Below, piece after piece: positions 1 through 6,491 of a stretch of 10,402 nt of DNA (positions are counted from its first letter, which is position 1; each line of letters begins with the position of its first letter). Made by a program: the position numbers and the translations under genes. Origin of the DNA: SCGC-AAA076-P13 sp963926355 (GTDB taxonomy: Bacteria > Pseudomonadota > Gammaproteobacteria > Magnimaribacterales > D2472); assembly GCA_963926355.1 (NCBI GenBank), contig CAWUWW010000017.1, forward strand, positions 1-10,402, given 5' to 3'. The notes beneath the pieces are model-generated. The model saw only the letters and a list, made by a program, of their open reading frames with translations, ran no database searches and was not told the origin of the DNA.

Positions 1-1
1 T

Positions 2-532
2 GATGCATCTACTGAAAATGCTATATTCATAAGTAATTCAAGTGATCCTTTGTATGTATTCAATCTTGCCAAGCCTATTAACAGCCAATCAGGAAAACTT
101 GATGGTTGGGAATTTGCAATTCAGCATTTATTTGATAATAACTTTGGTGTAATAGCTAACGTAACGCTTATTGGCGGAGATACTAAAGCTGATCCATCAA
201 TTATTGGCGACCAGTTTGCTTTACCTGGATTTGGTGATGCAGCTAACTTTACAGTGTTTTATGAAAACGATAAATTATCTGCCAGGGTTGCATACAACCT
301 TACAGGTGAGTACTACACTGGAATGGATCAATACAATCCTTTATGGGTAAAAGAAAGAGGCCAATTAGATATTAGCACTAGCTATAATCTGAATGACTCA
401 ATTACTTTATACATGGAAGGAAGTAATATCTCCGATGAAGAGGTTGAGCTATTTGCAAGATATTCTGACATGACATTCTTGTACCAAGACCACGGCCCTA
501 TATATAAAGCAGGTTTTAGAATAACATTTTAA
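2..532 (+). CDS. TonB-dependent receptor, C-terminal part (5' end outside window)
   Basis: This is the last 176 residues of an outer-membrane beta-barrel that would import a ligand (siderophore, vitamin or oligosaccharide) using TonB energy. The reading frame is open from base 2, so the gene begins before the window and the TTG at 50 is not its start. What shows the family is alternating beta-strand sequence of the receptor barrel type: a strand ending LPGFGDAANFTVFYEND, then LSARVAYNLTGEYY, then a region like ERGQLDISTSYNLNDSITLYMEGSNISDEE, and a final strand ending in phenylalanine (AGFRITF), the usual outer-membrane insertion signal. The plug domain and TonB box are not visible, so the substrate cannot be judged. 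A strong hairpin terminator follows 18 bases after the stop. Confidence 0.88.
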   Translation, partial: DASTENAIFISNSSDPLYVFNLAKPINSQSGKLDGWEFAIQHLFDNNFGVIANVTLIGGDTKADPSIIGDQFALPGFGDAANFTVFYENDKLSARVAYNLTGEYYTGMDQYNPLWVKERGQLDISTSYNLNDSITLYMEGSNISDEEVELFARYSDMTFLYQDHGPIYKAGFRITF

Positions 533-550
533 GACTGTTTGAGAATTATA

Positions 551-580
551 AAAAAAGAGGGCTTCAGCCCTCTTTTTTTT
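551..580 (+). terminator. Rho-independent terminator after the TonB receptor gene
   Basis: A G/C-containing stem AGAGGGC pairs with GCCCTCT around a TTCA loop, and is extended by an A-run on the left pairing with the T-run on the right (8 T in a row). The A-run makes it potentially active on both strands, but no minus-strand gene ends here. It separates the receptor gene from the lipoprotein gene downstream. Confidence 0.92.
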
Positions 581-602
581 GGGTTTTATTTCCCCCCGTT
601 AT

Positions 603-611
603 TGATATACT
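603..611 (+). promoter_or_regulatory. Extended -10 promoter element for the M64 lipoprotein gene
   Basis: TGATATACT matches an extended -10 (TGN then TATACT, 5 of 6 to consensus). No good -35 is seen 16-18 bases upstream. Transcription would begin about 617-620, on or beside the ATG at 620, giving a leaderless message. It lies too close to the ATG at 614 for that codon to be transcribed reliably, which favours 620 as the start. Confidence 0.5.
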
Positions 612-619
612 TTATGTCT

Positions 620-2710
620 ATGAAATATATTAAATACCTATCTGTATTATTACTTATTGCTTCTTGTGGAGGTGGAGGTGGAGGTGGCAGCAGTACTCCA
701 GCAATTCCATTTACTATAACGTTGGGAACAGCCTCCTTCTCTGTTAACGAGGATAATACCTATACAGGCTCTATTGCTGCAACTGCAAACGAAGTTGTAA
801 CATTGACTTATGCTATTACGACCCAGCCAGCATCTGGAACACTTACTCTTAACCAAGCTAGTGGAGCTATTACATACCGTCCCGAATCAAACTATAACGG
901 CTCAGATCAATTTCAATATTCTGTTACAGCAACAGAAAAGACAGTTACAAGGAATGGAACAGTAAACATCACAGTTAATTCTGTAAACGATACTCCTACA
1001 ATTACCTTCGAGACATCTCAAGACTTCTCCAAAGACAAGATGTTCTTTGATGACACCAAGACGTTCCGAGTTAATGTTGCAGATATCGATAACGACCTTG
1101 AGGATCTTACTTATGATTTATTGGTCGGCAGCGAGACAATTACAGCAACCTTTACCCCTGATATAGGAGACAACCTAAACGGGTCTGGGAATCTAGTTGT
1201 TGTCCTTTCCGAGCTACAAAAAGCTGGACTCTATACGGCGTCAATAAGAACCTACGACGGTAATACCAGGGGAACGCTGCCATTTGAAATATGGTTTATA
1301 GCTGATAAAAAAATCGTAACCATAAGTCAGGATGATGATCCTGAGGATGGTTTTGATGGTGGGGGAAAAACATCTAAAGATTACTATGTATATTATCTTT
1401 CTGGTAATGCTAGCTCCCCCGGCAAGTCAAAATATTTATTTATAGGAGATTCTCTTAACGGAGAAGCGGATATCGACTTATACCGAAGAGCGCTAGTTGC
1501 ATCTGTTAACAAGCTTAATGACTCCGATGCTTCAGATTTTTTTAGCAGCGATTACTTTACTATTATTTCCGCCGAACCAGTTGAACCTGATGGAACCTCT
1601 CCGGTAGGAGTTAGAACAGGCTGTTATGATTTTGATGAGGATATTTACTGTATTGCAGATATGGACACTGCAATTTTTGATATCTTATTTCCAGGAAATA
1701 CTTTGATTTCGACTTTAACAAGGCTTTCGGGCAGAGGTGTAAACATTGGTAACAGAAATATCCAAAGGATTTCAGAGGATGATCCTGAAAGAACAAGACA
1801 TACTCTTATGCATGAACTAGGTCATGCTCATGGGTATATGGGCGATGAATACAGGTCTGATGAGAGAGACTTAACGGATAATGGCTATAACGTTAATACA
1901 ACCCCAGAATCTGATATCTCCGTCCTTAAATGGAATCACCATATAGAAGATTTATTAAATGTACTAGGTAAAGATATTAAGGTTTGTTACAACACTGGTG
2001 ATGGAAGAATATATGATAGAGATGCTGATGAGTATGTAGCTGGCGATGACTGTGGTTGCCTTGCCAATAACTGGGGACCGCTTAATACCATTACTAATGA
2101 ATATCCTTTTCTTGGTAAAAATCCTGAATGCGGTAAAGTTGGTCTTTTTGAAGGTAATTACTATGGTTCATTTGATAACTATAGGCCAACATTTTGTTCG
2201 GTAATGGATAGCTGTACAAGCGGTGGCTATGGAAAGGTTAACGTTGAAGGTTTTGCAGTTGGCTCAATACAAAACCAAGGTTTTTATGAGGAGGAGGATG
2301 TCAATTTTACACAGAATGCTGCAGGAGATAATGAAGGGTTCATAATAACCCTTGATGCAATCTATGACACTTCTAAAATAACTCTAAAATGGTACGTAGA
2401 TGGAGTTGAGGATACGTCCAAACAAAATCAAGTATCTGTTACCTTTAATAGACCAGCTGGCAATGGTGTTGAAATATATACTGCAAAAGCTGAAGACCTT
2501 ACCGGAACAATAATAGCAACAGATGACGTTATGGATCATACTGATTTTTATGATGGGTTATTTCAAACTAGCTTCTATTGGTGCGCTGACTTATCAAACG
2601 GTTGTGACTGGTCATACAATCCAGATCCTTCTACCTACAGTGACTTTGATTACGGTTACATGAATGGTCCGTTGGGTGTAACATGGGGGATAAATTGGGC
2701 AAAATGGTAA
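620..2710 (+). CDS. Surface lipoprotein with cadherin-like region and M64-type zinc metallopeptidase domain
   Basis: A 696-residue lipoprotein, probably an extracellular or periplasmic zinc protease. Residues 1-16 are a lipoprotein signal peptide with lipobox IASC (Cys16 would be lipidated), followed by seven glycines. Residues about 31-124 resemble a cadherin-like/bacterial Ig repeat (SVNEDNTYTGSI, then SGAITYRPESNYNGSDQFQY, ending VNSVNDTPTI); 125-235 look like a second beta-sandwich. The catalytic region (about 270-545) has FIGDSLNGEAD early on, then HELGHAHGYMGDEY at 398-411, which is the HExxH...DEY zinc signature of the M64 (IgA-peptidase-like) family, and YRPTFCSVM at 521-529, like the family's conserved segment after the active site. 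Ten cysteines besides the lipidated one suggest disulfides. There is no Shine-Dalgarno site; ATG 620 is chosen over ATG 614 because of the signal peptide and the -10 position. It overlaps the next gene by 7 bases. The family call is good; the substrate is unknown. Confidence 0.85.
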   Translation: MKYIKYLSVLLLIASCGGGGGGGSSTPAIPFTITLGTASFSVNEDNTYTGSIAATANEVVTLTYAITTQPASGTLTLNQASGAITYRPESNYNGSDQFQYSVTATEKTVTRNGTVNITVNSVNDTPTITFETSQDFSKDKMFFDDTKTFRVNVADIDNDLEDLTYDLLVGSETITATFTPDIGDNLNGSGNLVVVLSELQKAGLYTASIRTYDGNTRGTLPFEIWFIADKKIVTISQDDDPEDGFDGGGKTSKDYYVYYLSGNASSPGKSKYLFIGDSLNGEADIDLYRRALVASVNKLNDSDASDFFSSDYFTIISAEPVEPDGTSPVGVRTGCYDFDEDIYCIADMDTAIFDILFPGNTLISTLTRLSGRGVNIGNRNIQRISEDDPERTRHTLMHELGHAHGYMGDEYRSDERDLTDNGYNVNTTPESDISVLKWNHHIEDLLNVLGKDIKVCYNTGDGRIYDRDADEYVAGDDCGCLANNWGPLNTITNEYPFLGKNPECGKVGLFEGNYYGSFDNYRPTFCSVMDSCTSGGYGKVNVEGFAVGSIQNQGFYEEEDVNFTQNAAGDNEGFIITLDAIYDTSKITLKWYVDGVEDTSKQNQVSVTFNRPAGNGVEIYTAKAEDLTGTIIATDDVMDHTDFYDGLFQTSFYWCADLSNGCDWSYNPDPSTYSDFDYGYMNGPLGVTWGINWAKW
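668..688 (+). repeat. GGA/GGT hexanucleotide repeat encoding a poly-glycine tract
   Basis: Seven glycine codons (GGA GGT three times, then GGC) follow directly after the lipobox cysteine codon. The unit is a multiple of three, so slippage would change linker length without breaking the frame. A similar six-glycine tract follows the lipobox cysteine of the esterase lipoprotein at 3465-3482. Confidence 0.8.
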
Positions 2711-3177
2711 AAATATTCACTACATTAGTTCTTACATTTTTCGTTTTTAACGTAAGTGCAGAGCTACCAGGAGGAGACCTAAAGACACTTGGGGTAGCTA
2801 AAGATAAACTCTCCATTGGTGCTGACGCAAAAATACTTAGCGTGACTGGTAGCAAGAACGGTATCTCACTAAGAAAAACTAAAATTGCTAAACCTAACTC
2901 CAGCACTTTATCAGCTTTGAGACTTCTAACTCCTAGAGATAGGTTTGCTTTGCGAGTTCTTGATAAGAATAAAAAAGAAATTGCTTTGCTGGGTCTTGGT
3001 AATCCTTTTTACATAAGCGCTCAACACATGGGCTATGAAGATAGTAATGTTTTCGGAGGCTTTGTTGAGCAAGAGTTTGATATAGCTCTTCCTTTAACCA
3101 TGGACGCATCTTATCTTGTATTACTATCCCAGGGATCAGAAGGGCTTGTAAAAATTAACGAGATCCAGATTAAATAG
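2704..3177 (+). CDS. Small exported protein of unknown function, coupled to the M64 lipoprotein gene
   Basis: A 157-residue protein with a classical Sec signal peptide (MVKIFTTLVLTFFVFNVSA, likely cut before Glu-Leu-Pro). I do not recognise the mature part. It is rich in short beta-strand-like stretches with no cysteine, which suggests a compact beta domain in the periplasm or outside the cell. ATG 2704 overlaps the stop of the peptidase gene by 7 bases (ATGGTAA), pointing to translational coupling and a shared message. An upstream in-frame ATG at 2683 would add seven residues (MGDKLGK) before the signal peptide and cannot be excluded. The pairing suggests it works with the peptidase, for example as partner, inhibitor or chaperone, but nothing in the sequence tells which. 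No clear terminator follows the stop. Confidence 0.75.
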   Translation: MVKIFTTLVLTFFVFNVSAELPGGDLKTLGVAKDKLSIGADAKILSVTGSKNGISLRKTKIAKPNSSTLSALRLLTPRDRFALRVLDKNKKEIALLGLGNPFYISAQHMGYEDSNVFGGFVEQEFDIALPLTMDASYLVLLSQGSEGLVKINEIQIK

Positions 3178-3246
3178 CTAAAAACTTTCATTTAAATGAT
3201 ATGTTTAATTCAATTACTGTATTAGTTTATATATATGCTTAGAGGC

Positions 3247-3275
3247 TTGAAACCATCATATTTAAAGGGTATATT
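3247..3275 (+). promoter_or_regulatory. Sigma-70-type promoter of the tRNA-Gly gene
   Basis: TTGAAA (-35, 5 of 6) and TATATT (-10, 5 of 6) are separated by exactly 17 bases. Transcription would start near 3282, only a few bases before the mature tRNA 5' end at 3287. This is the best complete -35/-10 pair in the window. Confidence 0.72.
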
Positions 3276-3286
3276 AGCATCCAATA

Positions 3287-3362
3287 GCGGTACTAGCTCA
3301 GTTGGTAGAGCGTCTGGTTGCCAATCAGAAGGCCGCCGGTTCGAACCCGGCGTACCGCACCA
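3287..3362 (+). tRNA. tRNA-Gly (anticodon GCC)
   Basis: The 76 bases fold into a full cloverleaf. The acceptor stem GCGGTAC (3287-3293) pairs with GTACCGC (3352-3358), followed by discriminator A and an encoded CCA (3360-3362). The D stem is GCTC/GAGC and the D loop contains AGTTGGTA. The anticodon stem TCTGG/TCAGA holds loop TTGCCAA with anticodon GCC at 3320-3322, which reads GGC and GGT glycine codons. The T arm is GCCGG TTCGAAC CCGGC. A run of six T follows shortly after the 3' end (3365-3370) and may help end transcription. No copy of the tRNA 3' end that would mark an integrated element is seen elsewhere in the window. Confidence 0.98.
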
Positions 3363-3398
3363 TCTTTTTTATATAAGTATTTTTTTCAAATAAAAAGT

Positions 3399-3404
3399 TA
3401 AACT
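3399..3404 (+). promoter_or_regulatory. Possible -10 element of the esterase lipoprotein gene
   Basis: TAAACT lies 6 bases before the ATG at 3411, the same geometry as at the other unit-head genes. There is no extended -10 and no convincing -35, so the call rests mainly on position and on the absence of a Shine-Dalgarno site. Confidence 0.35.
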
Positions 3405-3410
3405 ATTTCC

Positions 3411-4379
3411 ATGACTTTTTTTAAAAAAATATTCCCTCTACTTATCTTTTCTTTAGTATCATGTGGCGGCGGGGGAGGAGGACCTTCTGATTCCTCTGCC
3501 TCAACTCCAAATCCACCGACCTCGTCAGAAATTATTGAATCCTGCGTTCAATATGGTGCTAATACTAAAAAGTGCACACTCACTCATAAAACCTTGGAAA
3601 GGTACTATATTATTTATGTGCCTGAATCAGGTGCAAGTGAAGCTAGTATGCCTGTATTATTTGCTCTTCATGGATATGGAAGCACCGCAGAAACTCATAA
3701 AAACTATACTAATTATCAGCCGCTTGCAGAAACTAGTAAATTTATAGTTATATACCCACAAGGCTCTTATTTTCAAAGTACTTTTACATCTGGAAACCAC
3801 TGGAATGTGGGCAGTTGGACAGCCGGAAGTGCCGCAGATGATGTTGATTTTATAAATGAAGTTATTGACCTTGTCAGCAAGAAGGAATCTATAAATCAAA
3901 ATAGAATATACTCTTCTGGAATGTCTAATGGAGGGTTTATGAGTTATCACTTAGCTTGTAATCTCAGTTCAAGGATTGCAGCAATTGCCTCAGTTACAGG
4001 CTCGATGAGCAAAGAAACTTTAGAAAATTGTAGCCCGTCACATCCCACTCCCATACTTCAAATACATGGCGCATTAGATGTAACTGTTCCTTTTAATGGC
4101 GATTCAACTCTTAACATGGAGCCAATAGATAATGTTCTCAATTACTGGTCTACCTATAACTCCTGCGATCCTACCCCAACTCTTGCAGTTATAGACTACC
4201 CTAACTTTTCTATTGATTATAAAAAATATAACAATTGCCTAAATAATGTAAATGTTGAGCTTTATAAAATAAGCAATATGGGTCATGCATGGCCTGATAA
4301 AAATAATTATGGAATTAGTGCAACAGAAGAGGTTTGGAACTTTGTTTCCCAATTTGATATCTACGGGAAGATTAACTAA
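3411..4379 (+). CDS. Lipoprotein esterase, PHB depolymerase / feruloyl esterase (LpqC-like) alpha/beta hydrolase
   Basis: A 322-residue alpha/beta hydrolase anchored as a lipoprotein, expected to cleave ester bonds in polyesters, feruloylated polysaccharide or acetylated polymers at the cell surface. Residues 1-18 form a lipoprotein signal with lipobox LVSC (Cys18), then six glycines and a Ser/Thr/Pro-rich linker to about residue 40. Catalytic features are the oxyanion segment HGYG (87-90), the nucleophile elbow GMSNG (170-174, Ser172), Asp223 in HGALDVTVPF, and His292 in MGHAWP. This is the order and spacing of the family's Ser-Asp-His triad. The conserved YPQG (115-118) and W-rich segment NHWNVGSW also fit. 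There is no Shine-Dalgarno site. The chemistry is clear but the natural substrate is not; secreted PHB depolymerase, feruloyl esterase and acetyl xylan esterase are all possible. Confidence 0.88.
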   Translation: MTFFKKIFPLLIFSLVSCGGGGGGPSDSSASTPNPPTSSEIIESCVQYGANTKKCTLTHKTLERYYIIYVPESGASEASMPVLFALHGYGSTAETHKNYTNYQPLAETSKFIVIYPQGSYFQSTFTSGNHWNVGSWTAGSAADDVDFINEVIDLVSKKESINQNRIYSSGMSNGGFMSYHLACNLSSRIAAIASVTGSMSKETLENCSPSHPTPILQIHGALDVTVPFNGDSTLNMEPIDNVLNYWSTYNSCDPTPTLAVIDYPNFSIDYKKYNNCLNNVNVELYKISNMGHAWPDKNNYGISATEEVWNFVSQFDIYGKIN

Positions 4380-4404
4380 CTTTATGTATCTTAAAAAGAC
4401 TTAT

Positions 4405-4433
4405 TTGCCCTAAGTAATTATTTCAAATAAAAT
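4405..4433 (+). promoter_or_regulatory. Candidate promoter for the two-half exported protein gene
   Basis: TTGCCC (4 of 6) and TAAAAT (5 of 6) are separated by 17 bases. The start would fall near 4440, leaving a leader of about 27 bases that contains the Shine-Dalgarno site. This contrasts with the leaderless arrangement of neighbouring genes. Confidence 0.45.
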
Positions 4434-4456
4434 TAAATCTTCAATAATAATTATAT

Positions 4457-4465
4457 GGGAGAGGG
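4457..4465 (+). promoter_or_regulatory. Strong Shine-Dalgarno site
   Basis: GGGAGAGGG precedes the ATG at 4468; the GGAG core ends 6 bases before the start codon. It is the only strong ribosome binding site before a unit-head gene in this window, and it fixes the start of the gene. Confidence 0.8.
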
Positions 4466-4467
4466 TT

Positions 4468-5226
4468 ATGAGAATTTTTTTAAGTTTAGCAATGTTGCTT
4501 AGTTTTAGTGTGATTGCTCAAGAGAGCGAAGAGTACAAGTACGAGTTAGAAGCCAATAAGGCTGAGTACTACATAGGAAGCTTTAAAGATGGCAAGGATG
4601 TAGATGATCTTACTGCATGGTATGGCAAATTTGCTAAATGGGCTGATTCAAAAGGAACTACATTCGACAAGATGACTGTAGGTATATTAACACCTTACTT
4701 TAGTTCAGAATTATCAACACATGATGTAATGTGGGTAACAACTACACCTAGCCCTTCGGCGCAATTTAAAGGCCTTCAAGAGTGGGTTACAGGTGGAGGA
4801 GCTTCTTTATTAAAGTCTCTACCGGTCGTTAATAGTCAAGTTCTAGATACATGGCAGTGGACAGTATCACAACCATCTAGTCTTGCAGCTGGTAACTTGA
4901 TGTATGCAACATATGCTGATTGCTCTTTGGAAGATGGATACAATATGAGGCAGGTTTATGATGTGTATAAAGATTTTGCAGTATTTGCTCAATCTCAAGG
5001 AGATACACTTGGAAGAAAACTTATTGTTGTTGATTCAGGTGGGCAGCTTCCAGAGGGTGTTGATTTTGTAAGACTTATGTATTCTGCTTCTATAGCTGAA
5101 AGAGGAACAAATGCAGAATTATACTTTGATAAAATAGAGGGCAGTGAGGCTAGTAATAATCTTAAGGGCTTCTCATGTTCAAATGCAAGATCATACATTG
5201 GTCAATCAATGAGAGCTGCTAAGTAG
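4468..5226 (+). CDS. Exported protein with two related halves, function unknown
   Basis: A 252-residue protein with a Sec signal peptide (MRIFLSLAMLLSFSVIA, cut before Gln18). The mature part appears to be an internal duplication. Residues about 33-106 and 145-221 align without gaps for most of their length: SFKDGKDV with SLEDGYNM, WYGKFAKWADSKGTT with VYKDFAVFAQSQGDT, then a beta-strand region in each. The pattern of a DG followed by an amphipathic helix and strands resembles small alpha/beta domains in uncharacterised exported proteins of marine gammaproteobacteria; that comparison is from memory. Only two cysteines are present (152 and 237), which could form a disulfide. The ribosome binding site is strong and a strong terminator follows, so the gene looks like a single, possibly well-expressed unit. 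No catalytic motif is visible and I assign no function. Confidence 0.82.
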   Translation: MRIFLSLAMLLSFSVIAQESEEYKYELEANKAEYYIGSFKDGKDVDDLTAWYGKFAKWADSKGTTFDKMTVGILTPYFSSELSTHDVMWVTTTPSPSAQFKGLQEWVTGGGASLLKSLPVVNSQVLDTWQWTVSQPSSLAAGNLMYATYADCSLEDGYNMRQVYDVYKDFAVFAQSQGDTLGRKLIVVDSGGQLPEGVDFVRLMYSASIAERGTNAELYFDKIEGSEASNNLKGFSCSNARSYIGQSMRAAK

Positions 5227-5250
5227 ATTCTGGTTTCTAAGAATTGTTTT

Positions 5251-5279
5251 AAAAGGAGGCGCTTAGCCTCCTTTTTTTA
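5251..5279 (+). terminator. Rho-independent terminator after the two-half exported protein gene
   Basis: A 10-bp stem, AAAAGGAGGC pairing with GCCTCCTTTT, surrounds a GCTTA loop and is followed by a T-run. It lies 24 bases after the stop codon and just before the putative promoter of the monooxygenase gene. Confidence 0.92.
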
Positions 5280-5290
5280 TACTGATAGTG

Positions 5291-5296
5291 CATAAT
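5291..5296 (+). promoter_or_regulatory. Possible -10 element of the FAD monooxygenase gene
   Basis: CATAAT (5 of 6 to TATAAT) lies 7 bases before the ATG at 5304. The place for a -35 falls in the preceding terminator's right arm and shows no match. The transcript would start at or next to the ATG. Confidence 0.4.
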
Positions 5297-5303
5297 TATT
5301 TTA

Positions 5304-6437
5304 ATGACAGATTACTCAAATCATATTGCTATTATTGGTGCTGGAATTTCAGGCCTTGCTTTGGGCTGTATGCTAAAAAAAGCTAACATTCCTGCTACTA
5401 TCTTTGAAAGATCATCTGTTGTTAGCGAGCATGGTGCTGGAATTTCTATTTCTCCAAACGGAAGGGATGTATTAAGTTACCTAGAAGTTGATGAAGTTAT
5501 TTCCAAGCTATCAGGAAACCCAAAAAAAGCACTATTTTTTTCAAATGAAGTTAAAATTACATCAATTCCTACAAATGTAATAACAACTTCAAGAAAAATA
5601 CTTCATAAATCTCTGCTGGACAAATATTTACAATTAGATGGCGATATATTATTTGATCATGAGTTAGTAGATATTGATTGTGAAAATATTAATATTTTTT
5701 TCTCTAATAATTCTTCTTTTAATGTTCGGCATATAGTTGCTTGTGATGGCATTAAATCTTCAATTAGAGCCAAATACATGCCGGGCTCTAAAGATCCGTT
5801 ATATAGCGGATATTCAGTGTGGAGAGCTATTATTCATCGAAGCCAGGAAAATATAGAGACACGCCTAGGCCCAAACTACCACATAGTCACTTATCCTGTA
5901 GATGACAGCAGAACCAGTTTTGTTGCTGCAATTAAAACAAGCAAAGCATATGCAGAATCTTGGAAAGCCAAAGGTTCACTCGAGGAACTTAAAGAAGATC
6001 TCCCTCAGGAGTCTGAAATAATTAATTCAATTTTCAAGGAAGGTGTTGAGTTATATAGATGGGGCGTATACACAAGACCAAATATTACTGACCTTTACTC
6101 AAAGAATATAACTTTTCTTGGAGATGCTGCTCATCCCATAGTGCCTTTTATTGGACAGGGTGGATGCTTGGCATTAGAAGATGCCTACGTATTTGGAAAG
6201 CTTGCTTCAAAATTTAGAAATAACTTTAAAAAAATTCAATACTCATATCAAAAAATAAGACTTAAAAGAGTTATAAAGATTAAAAATGAATCTGAAAGAC
6301 AGGGCTTTTTGAATCATCTGTCAAATCCATTGCTAGTCTATAGTCGCAATATGTTTATGAAATATACTCCCATTATCTCTTCAAGAATAAAAAAAATATG
6401 GACTTACAATCCAGATAAAGAAATTAGTAAAATATAA
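5304..6437 (+). CDS. FAD-dependent monooxygenase (PHBH / salicylate hydroxylase-like)
   Basis: A 377-residue flavoprotein monooxygenase of class A type, which would use NAD(P)H and O2 to hydroxylate an aromatic or similar ring. The three family fingerprints are present: dinucleotide-binding GAGISG (12-17) followed by FER at 34-36; the DG motif CDGIKSSIR (147-155), which contacts FAD and NAD(P)H; and the GD motif FLGDAAHPIVPFIGQGGCLALEDA-like block at 271-294, which binds the FAD ribityl and pyrophosphate. The C-terminal IWTYNP (365-370) matches the short tail common in salicylate-hydroxylase-like members. No signal peptide is seen, so it acts in the cytoplasm. It stands alone between a terminator and the malate synthase promoter, so the neighbours do not identify its substrate. 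Alternatives are an epoxidase or a UbiH-type hydroxylase. Class is secure, substrate unknown. Confidence 0.87.
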   Translation: MTDYSNHIAIIGAGISGLALGCMLKKANIPATIFERSSVVSEHGAGISISPNGRDVLSYLEVDEVISKLSGNPKKALFFSNEVKITSIPTNVITTSRKILHKSLLDKYLQLDGDILFDHELVDIDCENINIFFSNNSSFNVRHIVACDGIKSSIRAKYMPGSKDPLYSGYSVWRAIIHRSQENIETRLGPNYHIVTYPVDDSRTSFVAAIKTSKAYAESWKAKGSLEELKEDLPQESEIINSIFKEGVELYRWGVYTRPNITDLYSKNITFLGDAAHPIVPFIGQGGCLALEDAYVFGKLASKFRNNFKKIQYSYQKIRLKRVIKIKNESERQGFLNHLSNPLLVYSRNMFMKYTPIISSRIKKIWTYNPDKEISKI

Positions 6438-6455
6438 ATAATTTATATATTCTTT

Positions 6456-6485
6456 TTGTGGTTATCTGTTTTAAGTTGATATAAT
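6456..6485 (+). promoter_or_regulatory. Promoter of malate synthase G, perfect extended -10, leaderless geometry
   Basis: TGATATAAT (6477-6485) is an exact extended -10 (TGN plus TATAAT). A partial -35, TTGTGG at 6456-6461, lies 18 bases upstream of the hexamer. The expected transcription start, 6-8 bases after the hexamer, falls on 6491-6493, and the ATG begins at 6492. No Shine-Dalgarno site exists. The message is therefore predicted to be leaderless. Confidence 0.68.
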
Positions 6486-6491
6486 TTTGCG

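Noticed and set aside
50..532. TTG at 50 as the start of a short independent gene
   Set aside because: The same frame is open upstream to base 2 and the product is plainly the C-terminal part of a receptor barrel, so the gene is cut by the window edge.
539..619. Start of the M64 lipoprotein gene at TTG 539 or ATG 614
   Set aside because: A start at 539 would run through the terminator hairpin and bury the lipoprotein signal; 614 lies only 2 bases after the -10 element. ATG 620 gives a standard signal peptide.
3178..3246. Terminator for the M64 unit (CATTTAAATG palindrome)
   Set aside because: The palindrome is all A/T apart from its end pair, has no loop and no following T-run, so it is not a credible intrinsic terminator.
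3287..3410. tRNA gene as an integration site for a mobile element
   Set aside because: No repeat of the tRNA 3' end, no integrase and no phage-like genes occur in the window.
3463..3950. Additional open frames overlapping the esterase gene on both strands
   Set aside because: They lie within a clearly coding frame with a catalytic triad, and their own products show no domain or signal.
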